From a virus, in the IMG/VR virus record IMGVR_UViG_3300042465_003514, positions 1-31,758 of that record: a stretch of DNA of 31,758 nt. The stretch is one strand, 5' to 3'. Positions within the stretch are counted from its first letter, which is position 1. The number at the start of each line of letters is the position of its first letter. The notes beneath the pieces were generated by a model. The model ran no database searches and was not told where the DNA came from. It was given only the letters and a program-made list of their open reading frames with translations. This document shows positions 21,561 to 28,925 of the stretch, one piece after another. The position numbers and the translations under genes are program-made.

Positions 21561-21995
21561 TTAATCCAAATTTTTGTGGAAATATAACATTTCGTCCCCG
21601 CCGTATGCGTATTCAGGGAAATAAAACTTAAATCCGCAGGCAATTAAATTGTTTGCTGACGGGTAATTGTCCTTTGTAGTGTATGTAATTGCAATATAGC
21701 AACTTTCTTTAGCCGCTTTTAATCTTATTTTAATAAGCTTCTTTTGTATTCCCAAACCCCTAAACCTTTTGTCAACCCACGCGCGGTTGAATATGCAAAT
21801 TCCCTGCGTATAAATAGAACCGCAGTAAGCAACAATTGTTTTCTTTTTATCTAATATAACCCACCAATCCCGGTTCTGTTTAAATTCGTTACCGCAACCC
21901 TTGAAATTTGGGTTGGTACGGTCTAATTCCTGAAGCTGAATATAAGCGTCAAAGTTTAGAATTTTGCCTTTGCTATATATTTTTAAAAGTTTCAT
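21561..21995 (-). CDS. GNAT family N-acetyltransferase
   Basis: The 144-residue protein has GNAT features. VDKRFRGLGIQKKL (74-87) is the acetyl-CoA pyrophosphate loop, and SANNLIACGFKFY (113-125) is the C-terminal beta-alpha-beta segment. The first half is beta-rich with WWVILD. In phages GNAT proteins may modify host proteins, nucleotides or antibiotics; this substrate is not predictable. It is the last gene before P_B and stops just upstream of the paired elements. Confidence 0.75.
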   Translation of the reverse strand: MKLLKIYSKGKILNFDAYIQLQELDRTNPNFKGCGNEFKQNRDWWVILDKKKTIVAYCGSIYTQGICIFNRAWVDKRFRGLGIQKKLIKIRLKAAKESCYIAITYTTKDNYPSANNLIACGFKFYFPEYAYGGDEMLYFHKNLD

Positions 21996-22183
21996 TATAA
22001 GCCTTTTAACTCCGCTTCGTCCGGACGTTCTATTTCCTTGAATTCAACCCTATTGCCGCCGCGAATCTTTGCTAAATTTTGGCGAATATCCTTTTCGATA
22101 TTATATAATTCCTGAAGCTTTTTTGTAAAAAATTCTTCCTGTTGGGACAAAGTCCACTTATTGAATCCCTTTGGCATTCGCAT
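21995..22183 (-). CDS. Small helical protein, 62 aa
   Basis: The protein (MRMPKGFNKWTLSQQEEFFT) is helical and charged, with KLQELYNIEKDIRQNLAKIR as a likely coiled-coil helix and an acidic C-terminus (RPDEAELKGL). It overlaps the MazG-like gene by 26 bases and abuts the GNAT gene by one base. I do not recognise a family. Confidence 0.55.
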   Translation of the reverse strand: MRMPKGFNKWTLSQQEEFFTKKLQELYNIEKDIRQNLAKIRGGNRVEFKEIERPDEAELKGL

Positions 22184-22364
22184 CTTTTTTTAGTTTTATA
22201 AGTTTTTTCAAATAAATTGATAAGTCCAAAGCTTCTTCGTAAGCGTGTTGCAACCAATCAATTTCCGTTAGGTCTGTTCTGTCCATTGTTGTACCGTATT
22301 CCTTAATTCCTTTGTCTTCACGTGCCAACAAGTCGTCAATAATTGTATATAGGATTTTGCTCAT
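22158..22364 (-). CDS. MazG-like nucleotide pyrophosphohydrolase-type small protein
   Basis: The 68-residue protein has the pattern KGIKEYGTTMDRTDLTEIDW then LQHAYEEALDLSIYLKKLI. This corresponds to the EExxD/E-containing helical core of short MazG-like proteins common in phages (EYG...WL.HAYEE.LD...YLK). MazG enzymes cleave nucleoside triphosphates or ppGpp. The two acidic helices needed for metal binding are partly visible (E44-E45 and D48). It is very short, so it may act as a dimer or tetramer or be a non-enzymatic relative. Confidence 0.6.
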   Translation of the reverse strand: MSKILYTIIDDLLAREDKGIKEYGTTMDRTDLTEIDWLQHAYEEALDLSIYLKKLIKLKKDANAKGIQ

Positions 22365-23116
22365 TATTTGTCTGTTTTTGTATGAAATTTATTACAAACT
22401 TTACATTGATATTGTATTTTAACAACACCTGTTGCAGTTGTACGTGACATATTTTTTATTAAGTTTTCAGAATCCGCGCCACATTCCGGACAACTTCCCC
22501 TGTCTTCACCAAATATAACGCCGTAATGCGTCTTTGGTGCAATATGGTTGCCTAATAACTTGTAAACTTCTTCTAATAATGATACGTCCTTTTTACAGTA
22601 CTTAATCATTTTTTCCATTGCAACCTTGTCTTTGTTCAATAGAATATCCTTCCAAAGATTGAATTCGGTTTTAATCTTACCACCTAAGCCTAAAAATTCA
22701 GCAATGTAATTTAACCTGTTTGATTGAAAACGGAATTTAGAACGGGCAACCTTTAGCGTATCAATTGTTTGATAATTTGGAAACATATCGATACCGTGAA
22801 ATAAACAACGGGTTCTGATCCAAGCCAAATCAAATTTGTCGCCATTGTGACCGACCAATTCGTTAGCAGTATTCGCCACCTTAACAAATTGTTCCAACAT
22901 TCTTTTGTCATTCTGTTTGGCATCCCATTGTAAAGCATAAACTTCTTTTTCATCTTCCCATTTATAACAAATGCAAATAATTGCACGTTCCCGAATAATG
23001 TTGTCTGTTGTAATGTTCTTTTTGTAGCCGGCTTCCCAAAATAATCCAATGTTTGGCGACGTTTCAATATCAAAGAATAGTCTGCGGCGTTTTGTTTTTA
23101 GGTTTGTTTTTGTCAT
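22364..23116 (-). CDS. DEDDy 3'-5' exonuclease with C-terminal zinc ribbon
   Basis: The 250-residue protein has an RNase H-like exonuclease domain. FFDIETS gives D16 and E18, HNGDKFDLAW gives D96, and YCKKDVSLLEEVY gives Y173 and D177, the DEDDy set. Residues 209-241 contain C209-x2-C212 and C238-x2-C241, a zinc ribbon. It likely degrades single strands from the 3' end in replication, repair or recombination alongside ERF, though it is encoded across a gap of several genes. No polymerase domain is present. Confidence 0.85.
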   Translation of the reverse strand: MTKTNLKTKRRRLFFDIETSPNIGLFWEAGYKKNITTDNIIRERAIICICYKWEDEKEVYALQWDAKQNDKRMLEQFVKVANTANELVGHNGDKFDLAWIRTRCLFHGIDMFPNYQTIDTLKVARSKFRFQSNRLNYIAEFLGLGGKIKTEFNLWKDILLNKDKVAMEKMIKYCKKDVSLLEEVYKLLGNHIAPKTHYGVIFGEDRGSCPECGADSENLIKNMSRTTATGVVKIQYQCKVCNKFHTKTDK

Positions 23117-23123
23117 ATTAGGT

Positions 23124-23630
23124 TTAAATTAGAACGAATCCATTTTTGTCAACTTTGTTTTGGGCGTGCAACAATTGCAGTTCTTTTATTGATTTTCCAA
23201 ACGTTTTTTGGAAATGCGGCATATCTATAAACCGCCAATCGCCACCCCATTCGTAACCGTAACGTTTAAAAATATTGACAACTTCAATCCAATCCGCTTT
23301 GCCGTCTTTGTCAAAATCTGTTTTTGTGTCCCAACTCGCAGTTTCAAAAGTTCCGTTTTTATCTTTGTCAACCAATAAAACAATGTCAATTGCTAAACCG
23401 TAATTATGATATGATTGACCGCCCTTTGCATTTGTAACCTTTGCGCCCGGCTTTGATCGTCCTTGCGCATATAAAGCGTCCTGTTCTGCGAAGGTTCTTA
23501 ATGTGTAAGCAAAACGACAGGCTGCAAATCCTGTTAAAGCTGCAACAATATCGTCGTACATTTCCAAAGCTTCGTCCCTTAATTTCGGATGCAATAGCTT
23601 TATTCGTTCAACTGTTTTTTCGTCCTTCAT
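23124..23630 (-). CDS. M15-family endolysin with Ca-binding-like loop
   Basis: The ATG at 23630 (MKDEKTVERIKLLHPKLRDE) gives 168 residues and overlaps the holin gene by 23 bases. It is an L-alanyl-D-glutamate-type peptidase of the M15 (VanY) family. Zinc ligands are H75 and D82 in SYHNYGLAID and H139 in DMPHF, with R45 in YTLRTF and E127 in EWGGDW. Residues 88-92 (DKDKN) and 105-116 (DFDKDGKADWIE) form an EF-hand-like D-x-D-x-D-G-x-x-D-x-x-E loop. Ca-dependent regulation is known for the T5 endolysin of this family; here it is inferred. It cuts peptide crosslinks in the cell wall. Confidence 0.92.
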   Translation of the reverse strand: MKDEKTVERIKLLHPKLRDEALEMYDDIVAALTGFAACRFAYTLRTFAEQDALYAQGRSKPGAKVTNAKGGQSYHNYGLAIDIVLLVDKDKNGTFETASWDTKTDFDKDGKADWIEVVNIFKRYGYEWGGDWRFIDMPHFQKTFGKSIKELQLLHAQNKVDKNGFVLI

Positions 23631-23820
23631 TTTCTGCGCTAAAAAAGTTTGATAAAAATTTTGCCACAAACGTCGTTACCAATGTAATATATGCAAATAA
23701 TTTGTAATCCGACATAAAAGAATAAGCCGAAATTGCCAAAGACGCAGCACTTAACGCGTCTGCGAATTTCCTAATATTCTTAGGCGTAGGTTTCCAATAT
23801 TGTTTCCAACCAAATGCCAT
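23608..23820 (-). CDS. Holin candidate, 70 aa
   Basis: The 70-residue protein (MAFGWKQYWKPTPKNIRKFA) has two hydrophobic helices, about residues 22-37 (ALSAASLAISAYSFMS) and 41-60 (LFAYITLVTTFVAKFLSNFF), and a charged C-terminus. It overlaps the endolysin start, the standard holin-endolysin arrangement. It is a good fit for a class II holin that releases endolysin. A second small membrane protein at 24357 competes for the role. Confidence 0.75.
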   Translation of the reverse strand: MAFGWKQYWKPTPKNIRKFADALSAASLAISAYSFMSDYKLFAYITLVTTFVAKFLSNFFSAENEGRKNS

Positions 23821-23821
23821 A

Positions 23822-24364
23822 TTAAAATTTTAAATAATATCCTAACGAATATCCGTTTGTTGTCGCGTTTGCCGTTACAATCCCTTTTTTAGCCGTTTTA
23901 AATGCGCCGCCAATACCAACACCCAATTGTCTGTCTGACTGTCTTAAATCAAACATAAAGCCGAAATAAAGCGCACTTCTGTCTTTTGGTTGTATCGTCT
24001 TTGTAATGAAAATTGTCTTTTCGCTTATTTTAGCCGTATAACCCCTTCCAACAATCTTATTTTGGCTTATTGTATCCTGAACATATACGTAATTATTCGT
24101 ATCTATCCGTAAACTATCCGAATACGCTTTTACTTCAAAATAACGCTTCAGTATTTCAGCCGTGTCAACTTTTTGCGCCTCAACCCTAAACGTGTCAATT
24201 ACCTTGTATGGTATTGAATCGCCTTTATACCATTTTTTAATTATGGTATCTTTATAAAGCGTGTCCATTATAACCGTAATACTTGCGCCTTTGTATTGCG
24301 GTTGCGTTGTTAAAAATAAAACGACAATTGCCAATAAAACAATTATCAAAATATTTTTAGTCAT
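23822..24364 (-). CDS. Membrane-anchored periplasmic protein, possible spanin-like
   Basis: The 180-residue protein begins with a membrane anchor (NILIIVLLAIVVLFLTTQ) and no cleavage site. The following segment (DTLYKDTIIKKWYKGDSIPY, then RVEAQKVDTAEILKRYFEVK) is helical and could span the periplasm. The end is beta-rich (ALYFGFMFDLRQSDRQLGVG). It lies between two small membrane proteins in the lysis block. A u-spanin or envelope-linking role is possible, but no lipobox or outer-membrane anchor is clear. The start overlaps the 59-residue gene upstream. Confidence 0.5.
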   Translation of the reverse strand: MTKNILIIVLLAIVVLFLTTQPQYKGASITVIMDTLYKDTIIKKWYKGDSIPYKVIDTFRVEAQKVDTAEILKRYFEVKAYSDSLRIDTNNYVYVQDTISQNKIVGRGYTAKISEKTIFITKTIQPKDRSALYFGFMFDLRQSDRQLGVGIGGAFKTAKKGIVTANATTNGYSLGYYLKF

Positions 24365-24536
24365 TCTTTACTTTTTTCGTGGCATTGTAATAATAGCGAA
24401 TCGCCATAATACCGGAAACAATAGCGACCAAACCCGCTATTAACGTGACAACAGGTTGTATTGTTGTAACGCTTACAATTGCACCAATTGTGCTAACTAA
24501 TACCCCAAAATCCGCTTGGTCGCTATGTTGTGCCAT
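24357..24536 (-). CDS. Small membrane protein, second holin candidate, 59 aa
   Basis: A 59-residue frame from ATG 24536 (MAQHSDQADFGVLVSTIGAI) fills the space between two genes, and its stop overlaps the next start. After an N-terminal polar stretch, residues 11-47 (GVLVSTIGAIVSVTTIQPVV, then TLIAGLVAIVSGIMAI) are hydrophobic with a possible short turn at Q-P, enough for one or two transmembrane helices. The basic C-terminus is cytoplasmic. It is either a holin, an antiholin or a partner of the 70-residue protein. Confidence 0.65.
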   Translation of the reverse strand: MAQHSDQADFGVLVSTIGAIVSVTTIQPVVTLIAGLVAIVSGIMAIRYYYNATKKVKND

Positions 24537-24539
24537 ATT

Positions 24540-24935
24540 TTAAAGTTCTTCTTCTGTTATAAATTCAACGCCTGTTAACCAATCCTTTAGAAAAGTAAAT
24601 TCTTCTAAACCTGCGGGATTAACAATGTTTATTGGTTCGTATGTAAATTCTTTTTCGCCTAATTCTTTAACTTGCTTCATTACCTTTTTCAATCCTTCTT
24701 TGCTGAACTTGTACCCACCTTTTTCTTCTTTTAAAATTACCCCTTTGTCATCTGTTGAAGCGTTGTCAATTCTAATTTCTTCAACTTGTTCGTTATATTC
24801 GTTAGCATATTTTTCAAGTTTTTTGGCAATTTTAGAAAGCTTTTGTGAAACTTTAGTGTCTTCGCCTTTTACTTGTTGGTTTACAACTTCATTGTTCAAG
24901 TTGTTTACTAATTCCAATAGGTTTTTGTAAATCAT
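24540..24935 (-). CDS. Helical charged protein, 131 aa
   Basis: The 131-residue protein is acidic and mostly coiled coil in its first half (LVNNLNNEVVNQQVKGED, then KLSKIAKKLEKYANEYNEQV). The second half has EGLKKVMKQVKELGEKEFTY and ends in acidic residues. No membrane segment or catalytic motif is seen. It sits between membrane protein genes after the tail fibre, with 3-5 base spacing. It might be a fibre-associated or lysis-associated chaperone, but no family is recognised. Confidence 0.55.
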   Translation of the reverse strand: MIYKNLLELVNNLNNEVVNQQVKGEDTKVSQKLSKIAKKLEKYANEYNEQVEEIRIDNASTDDKGVILKEEKGGYKFSKEGLKKVMKQVKELGEKEFTYEPINIVNPAGLEEFTFLKDWLTGVEFITEEEL

Positions 24936-24940
24936 AAATT

Positions 24941-25348
24941 TTATTTAATTATTAATAATATTAGTAAAATTAATGCTTTTATCAATGCAGAAGCATATTC
25001 AGGCTTTATTTTTATAAATTCTGCAACCTTGCGAATAAATAGGTCTGTTTGCGCCGTTTGACCAACATAAAATGCAGGTCTTTTTAAGACGATAATATTG
25101 CAAAGAATATCAAAGCCAAACCAAAACGCAGTCGCAAAAAATACCATTGAAAAGAAACCATAAAGCGACCAAACCAAAATGTAAACTGATAAATGGTTTA
25201 TGCCCTTCCAAATATGCCATTTTTTATTGTGTTCGTATGCATTATGTGAATCTGTGGCGTAAAGGTCACGTTCTTTAAATTGGTGCTTCTGATATAAAAC
25301 CCAACTAATTAAGTGAACTAAAAAAACTATTGATAAAAATATTGTCAT
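24941..25348 (-). CDS. Multi-span membrane protein
   Basis: The 135-residue protein has an N-terminal hydrophobic helix (TIFLSIVFLVHLISWVLY), a loop rich in H/K/W, then two close hydrophobic helices near residues 50-85 (VYILVWSLYGFFSMVFFATA) and one at the end (ALIKALILLILLIIK). This makes three to four transmembrane segments. It overlaps the preceding gene by one base. The lysis block location suggests a membrane role in lysis or in exclusion of other phages. I recognise no family. Confidence 0.55.
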   Translation of the reverse strand: MTIFLSIVFLVHLISWVLYQKHQFKERDLYATDSHNAYEHNKKWHIWKGINHLSVYILVWSLYGFFSMVFFATAFWFGFDILCNIIVLKRPAFYVGQTAQTDLFIRKVAEFIKIKPEYASALIKALILLILLIIK

Positions 25349-25602
25349 TATTCAGGCAAAATTTGAATATTTAATTTTGTTGCCGCCCAATCCCACGCGT
25401 ATTGGTCAGTTTGCCAATCTTGATAATCTTTGCCGTCCATATTTAAATTTCCATCATTTAATATTTGATAATCTTCAGAAAATAATGCATAATAAAAAAT
25501 TGCTGAATTTCCTAATTGCACATTTTCTGCATTTAATTTAAATTGTGTTGCTTCAATTAATTTTCCATTATTCCAACATTGTATTGGTTTTATTTTTTTC
25601 AT
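25348..25602 (-). CDS. Small protein downstream of tail fibre
   Basis: The 84-residue protein (MKKIKPIQCWNNGKLIEATQ) continues with a pattern (SAIFYYALFSE, then GKDYQDWQTDQYAWDWAA) of short proteins often encoded just after tail-fibre genes in phages. It has no membrane segment. A fibre chaperone or assembly cofactor is likely from the position, ten bases behind the S74-chaperoned fibre, although there is no direct proof. The final D/W-rich part resembles a small structural domain. Confidence 0.6.
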   Translation of the reverse strand: MKKIKPIQCWNNGKLIEATQFKLNAENVQLGNSAIFYYALFSEDYQILNDGNLNMDGKDYQDWQTDQYAWDWAATKLNIQILPE

Positions 25603-25612
25603 TTATATTTAT

Positions 25613-27808
25613 TTAATTTTTTAAAGATTCAAATTTATTGTTTAATTCTTGTATTGATTTTATAAGCATTGGGACTAATTCAGCTTTTGAAACACCCCAA
25701 TTACTTGTTTCGTCAACAGGTTTATAAACGTATGTTGGAGCAATTTCGTATAATTCCTGTGCAATTACACCAAATGGTTCGTGTTTACCGTCTACTAACC
25801 AATCATAGCTTCTTATTTTTATTTTAGATATTATATTTAAAGCATTACCTGAATTTGAAATATTTGTTTTTAATACTTTATCTGAAGTAGCTACATATGC
25901 ACCTGTACTTTTATTTATATATCCAACATAAGAATCTGAAGCATTAATAAATGCTAAATTATCTGAACCGTCCCCGCCAATATGAAAAATTGTTGAATCA
26001 TTTCTTTGTAAAGTATAATGTTTTGCTGCGCCACCTGAAAGTGCATTTGATACAAACATACTTCCACCGCCTTTAGTAAAGAATTGACCTGGTACTATTG
26101 TTGTATAACCCACAGTTGCACCAATTTGTATACTTCCATTATTATTTACATAAAATCTTTGAACACCACCACTTGTAACTCTAAATGGAATACCTGAGCC
26201 ATCTTGCTGAACTCCTAAAGCTACGTTTGTACTATTTTGATAAACAAATGCACCAATATCCGATTGTGCAGCAAAACCTATACCAATATTTGTAGCTTGT
26301 ATACTACTTGAAAATGTGGCAGCACCGGTAGAAGTAAATACCCTAAATCCTGATGTTAAATTAGATTGACCAATAAAAATCGTATTACCACTTTCTGCCG
26401 TAATACCCATACTTGCATTACCTGCATAAATAGTATTACCTGTATCATTTCCACTTATTCTTAAACCATATAAATAAGAATAAGCGTTTGTATTTATTGA
26501 TAAGAATGTAGCAGCACCCGTTGAAGATATATTTGCAACTGAAGTACCTGAAGCATTAATAAAAGCTAAACTATCTGAAGAATTTAATCCAATACTAAAT
26601 CTTTCAACGTCATTTCTTTGTATTACAAATGCTTTTAAAGTTGCAGCCGCAGCAAGTAAATTACCAATAAATATATTATTACCACCTTTGCTAAAAAATT
26701 GTCCTTCACTTACGGTTGTATAACCTGAAGTTGCACCAAATTGTACTGTACTTGTAAATATTTTTGCACCGCCAACTGTTTGAGCAGTTGTTAAATCAAC
26801 AAAGTTTTGCGTTGTTGAACCTGTCCCCCCATTTGCAATTGATAAAGCATTTGTAAGCGTTAAACTTTTTAATGTTGTAACGCCTGTTGAACGAACTATT
26901 GAAAAAGGTGTTTCTAATAAAGAACCTGCGTCTGTGTATGTTCTTAAAAAAAAGTTAGCACCTGCATTTGAACCTGATTCCGTTCCTGAAACTTCTAAAT
27001 TTATTCTATTGCTATTATCTGAACGGAATGAAACGCTTTTTGCAACAGAAACATTTGCGTCTAAGTTTGCAATCAAAGCACTTGCACCGCCGTCAATATG
27101 AAGTTTTGTTGTTGGGTTTGCAATACCAATACCAAATTCCCCTGTTTGTAAAACTGAAACTAATTCGCTTGTTGTAGCTTCATTATAAATTCTAAATCTA
27201 TGGTCTGACTGAACATTACCAACTGACCATTTATTAGTACCTGCGCTTGCAAAACCAATAAACGCGTTATTTGTTGAAGTACCATTTACGCGCGTAATAA
27301 TGCCTGACCCAAAAGTATCAATTGCGGTTGTTGGCGCGTTTGTATTTATACCTAATCTTTTGTTAGTATTATCCCAATAAAAGTTTGAATTATCCTGCGT
27401 TAAAGCGCCTGAAGCACCAATAAAAGCAACTGAACCTGTTGTTAATGCAGTCGTAATTGTAAGCGTTGCAGTTGAACCAACTAAACTAATCGTTCCGTCA
27501 AATCCGTTTGCGTCACTAAATACCAATGAATTAATAATGTTAGGGGATAATTCAACGTATGCGTTTGTACCCGTATTCCAACGGTATAAAACGTTTGTAT
27601 CTAAAGCAATGTAAATAGTGTCAGCCGTACCAACTAAAGGAAATGAAGCAAGGTTTGGGTATTCTTCTACTGTACCTGTAAATAAAGACGCCATTTGTGA
27701 AAGCGTAATTTTTTTACTTATTCCTGTTGTCGGGTCGCCAATAATTGTCAAGTCTGATAATACCGGCGCAAGTTCTGTCGCTAATTGATTAATTTTCTTT
27801 GATTCCAT
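25613..27808 (-). CDS. Tail fibre/tailspike with S74 intramolecular chaperone
   Basis: The 731-residue protein has an N-terminal virion-binding part (residues 1-120), a long beta-rich, S/T/N/G-rich shaft and a C-terminal S74 peptidase domain. The autocleavage site S642-D643 with K647 (TSDKVLKTNI) and the later blocks SYDWL, PFGVIAQELYE and LVPMLIKSIQEL are typical. Such chaperones trimerise the fibre and then cut themselves off. Two segments, residues 357-436 and 563-640, are similar (GYTT.SEGQFF.KGGN), an internal duplication. It is probably the main receptor-binding protein and starts one base after the preceding stop. Confidence 0.88.
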   Translation of the reverse strand: MESKKINQLATELAPVLSDLTIIGDPTTGISKKITLSQMASLFTGTVEEYPNLASFPLVGTADTIYIALDTNVLYRWNTGTNAYVELSPNIINSLVFSDANGFDGTISLVGSTATLTITTALTTGSVAFIGASGALTQDNSNFYWDNTNKRLGINTNAPTTAIDTFGSGIITRVNGTSTNNAFIGFASAGTNKWSVGNVQSDHRFRIYNEATTSELVSVLQTGEFGIGIANPTTKLHIDGGASALIANLDANVSVAKSVSFRSDNSNRINLEVSGTESGSNAGANFFLRTYTDAGSLLETPFSIVRSTGVTTLKSLTLTNALSIANGGTGSTTQNFVDLTTAQTVGGAKIFTSTVQFGATSGYTTVSEGQFFSKGGNNIFIGNLLAAAATLKAFVIQRNDVERFSIGLNSSDSLAFINASGTSVANISSTGAATFLSINTNAYSYLYGLRISGNDTGNTIYAGNASMGITAESGNTIFIGQSNLTSGFRVFTSTGAATFSSSIQATNIGIGFAAQSDIGAFVYQNSTNVALGVQQDGSGIPFRVTSGGVQRFYVNNNGSIQIGATVGYTTIVPGQFFTKGGGSMFVSNALSGGAAKHYTLQRNDSTIFHIGGDGSDNLAFINASDSYVGYINKSTGAYVATSDKVLKTNISNSGNALNIISKIKIRSYDWLVDGKHEPFGVIAQELYEIAPTYVYKPVDETSNWGVSKAELVPMLIKSIQELNNKFESLKN

Positions 27809-28257
27809 TAATAAGTATAATTTGAAGGTACTTCACACCTGTTGTTAATAAATGGCACGGTTAAAATTGCGTCTAATTTTACACCCGCTAATAAATCCGG
27901 GTCACTTTCTGTATAAAATGTCAAAGGCAAATTTTTGTTTAAAGTCCAAGTTACATTTTGGTAATCTGTTGGAAAACGCAATTGTGCAACAATGTCGCCT
28001 GCAACCTGTGTCATATCTGATTGAACTTCTAATTCGTTTGTTTGTTCCATTAACATTCTGTCCATAAAATAAAGACTGAATGAATAACTAATTTCCTTTT
28101 CAGCAACGTTCGCACCGGTTAAGGTCATAAACATTGCAGGATAAGTTACTTCGCCGTTACTTAAACGTTCCCATACGTCCCCAAAATAAACAAAATTAAT
28201 TTGTTCGTGGGCGTTTCCTATCGTTGTCAGTTCTTTGACTATTTGGTTTAATGTCAT
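27808..28257 (-). CDS. Tail terminator-like minor tail protein
   Basis: The 149-residue protein begins MTLNQIVKELTTIGNAHEQI and contains NFVYFGDVWERLSNGEVTYP, a segment I associate with short tail-terminator or head-tail joining proteins of Bacteroidota phages. It is beta-rich in the middle and lacks membrane segments. It lies between the connector-like protein and the tail fibre, which suits a protein closing the tail tube at the head. The call is from position and general pattern. Confidence 0.5.
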   Translation of the reverse strand: MTLNQIVKELTTIGNAHEQINFVYFGDVWERLSNGEVTYPAMFMTLTGANVAEKEISYSFSLYFMDRMLMEQTNELEVQSDMTQVAGDIVAQLRFPTDYQNVTWTLNKNLPLTFYTESDPDLLAGVKLDAILTVPFINNRCEVPSNYTY

Positions 28258-28324
28258 TCTTTTTTTCTTTTGCCAAATAAACTTTAAGCTTATTTTGGTT
28301 TTTAATGTTTACTTGTTTACTCAT
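28196..28324 (-). CDS. Possible 42-aa basic protein overlapping the next gene
   Basis: A frame from ATG 28324 (MSKQVNIKNQNKLKVYLAKE) encodes 42 residues, strongly basic and polar. It starts 3 bases after the stop of the connector-like gene and fills a 70-base gap. It overlaps the start of the next gene by 62 bases in another frame. A short leader-type product that couples translation is possible. Low-complexity composition and the overlap keep confidence low. Confidence 0.35.
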   Translation of the reverse strand: MSKQVNIKNQNKLKVYLAKEKKNDIKPNSQRTDNDRKRPRTN

Positions 28325-28327
28325 ATT

Positions 28328-28924
28328 TTAGCAACAACCGATATTACCCTGATAACGTTCTTCAAACGTTTTTTTGCTTTGTCCGTCCCAACCGTCGCCG
28401 CAACAACCATTGTCGCCCAACCACATTGAAACGGTATAACCTTCATTGTCAGGTTTGATTGAATCAATGCCTGAACCAAAGTTTAAATAATTTGGATATA
28501 AGGCGTTGTTTTGTTTTAAGTATTTAATAAGTCTTTGTTTATAGAATTCAGCACGTGCGCGGTATCTATTCGCCACGTCAATCATATCCTGCATTGAAGG
28601 GGATTCCTGATTTTCGCCTGTTTTTCTTATTAATCCTTTATTGTAAAACTGATATGATAAACCTTGCGGTAATTCAGACATAACATAATAAATCAAACAA
28701 TCCACAATGTAATCGTCTAATAATGTCGTCTGTAATGCAGTAAATGCGTTTGCTTCAACTGCGTCCTGTAATTCGTTGTAAAGCGCTGAACCTAAAGCCG
28801 GCAAAATATACATATCCTGCGCGGTTTTAATTTCAGGCAAAACCAATTTTTCGTCCACGTTTGCGTGTAAGCCGGTTCTGTCCTTTATTGACTGTACTGA
28901 TATAAATAACGTGTTTTTGCTCAT
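28328..28924 (-). CDS. Head-tail connector-like protein
   Basis: The 198-residue helical protein begins MSKNTLFISVQSIKDRTGLH and contains DEKLVLPEIKTAQDMYILPA and LLDDYIVDCLIYYVMSELPQ, a pattern of head-completion/connector proteins (DUF6712-like) of Bacteroidota phages. It ends in a cysteine-rich tail (GCCGDGWDGQ then GNIGCC) with four cysteines, which may bind metal or form disulfides in the virion. It follows the portal gene by two bases, the normal site of a connector. Confidence 0.62.
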   Translation of the reverse strand: MSKNTLFISVQSIKDRTGLHANVDEKLVLPEIKTAQDMYILPALGSALYNELQDAVEANAFTALQTTLLDDYIVDCLIYYVMSELPQGLSYQFYNKGLIRKTGENQESPSMQDMIDVANRYRARAEFYKQRLIKYLKQNNALYPNYLNFGSGIDSIKPDNEGYTVSMWLGDNGCCGDGWDGQSKKTFEERYQGNIGCC

Positions 28925-28925
28925 T

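Noticed and set aside
13000-22000. Integrase, CI-type repressor or excisionase genes indicating a temperate phage
   Set aside because: I looked through all unknown genes for integrase catalytic motifs (R..HxxR..Y) or a repressor with peptidase domain and found none. The small HTH-like proteins are not enough.
28259-28265. A AAA AAG slippery heptamer in the 42-codon frame
   Set aside because: The -1 frame meets a stop within two codons and does not reach the next gene, so no useful fusion product arises.
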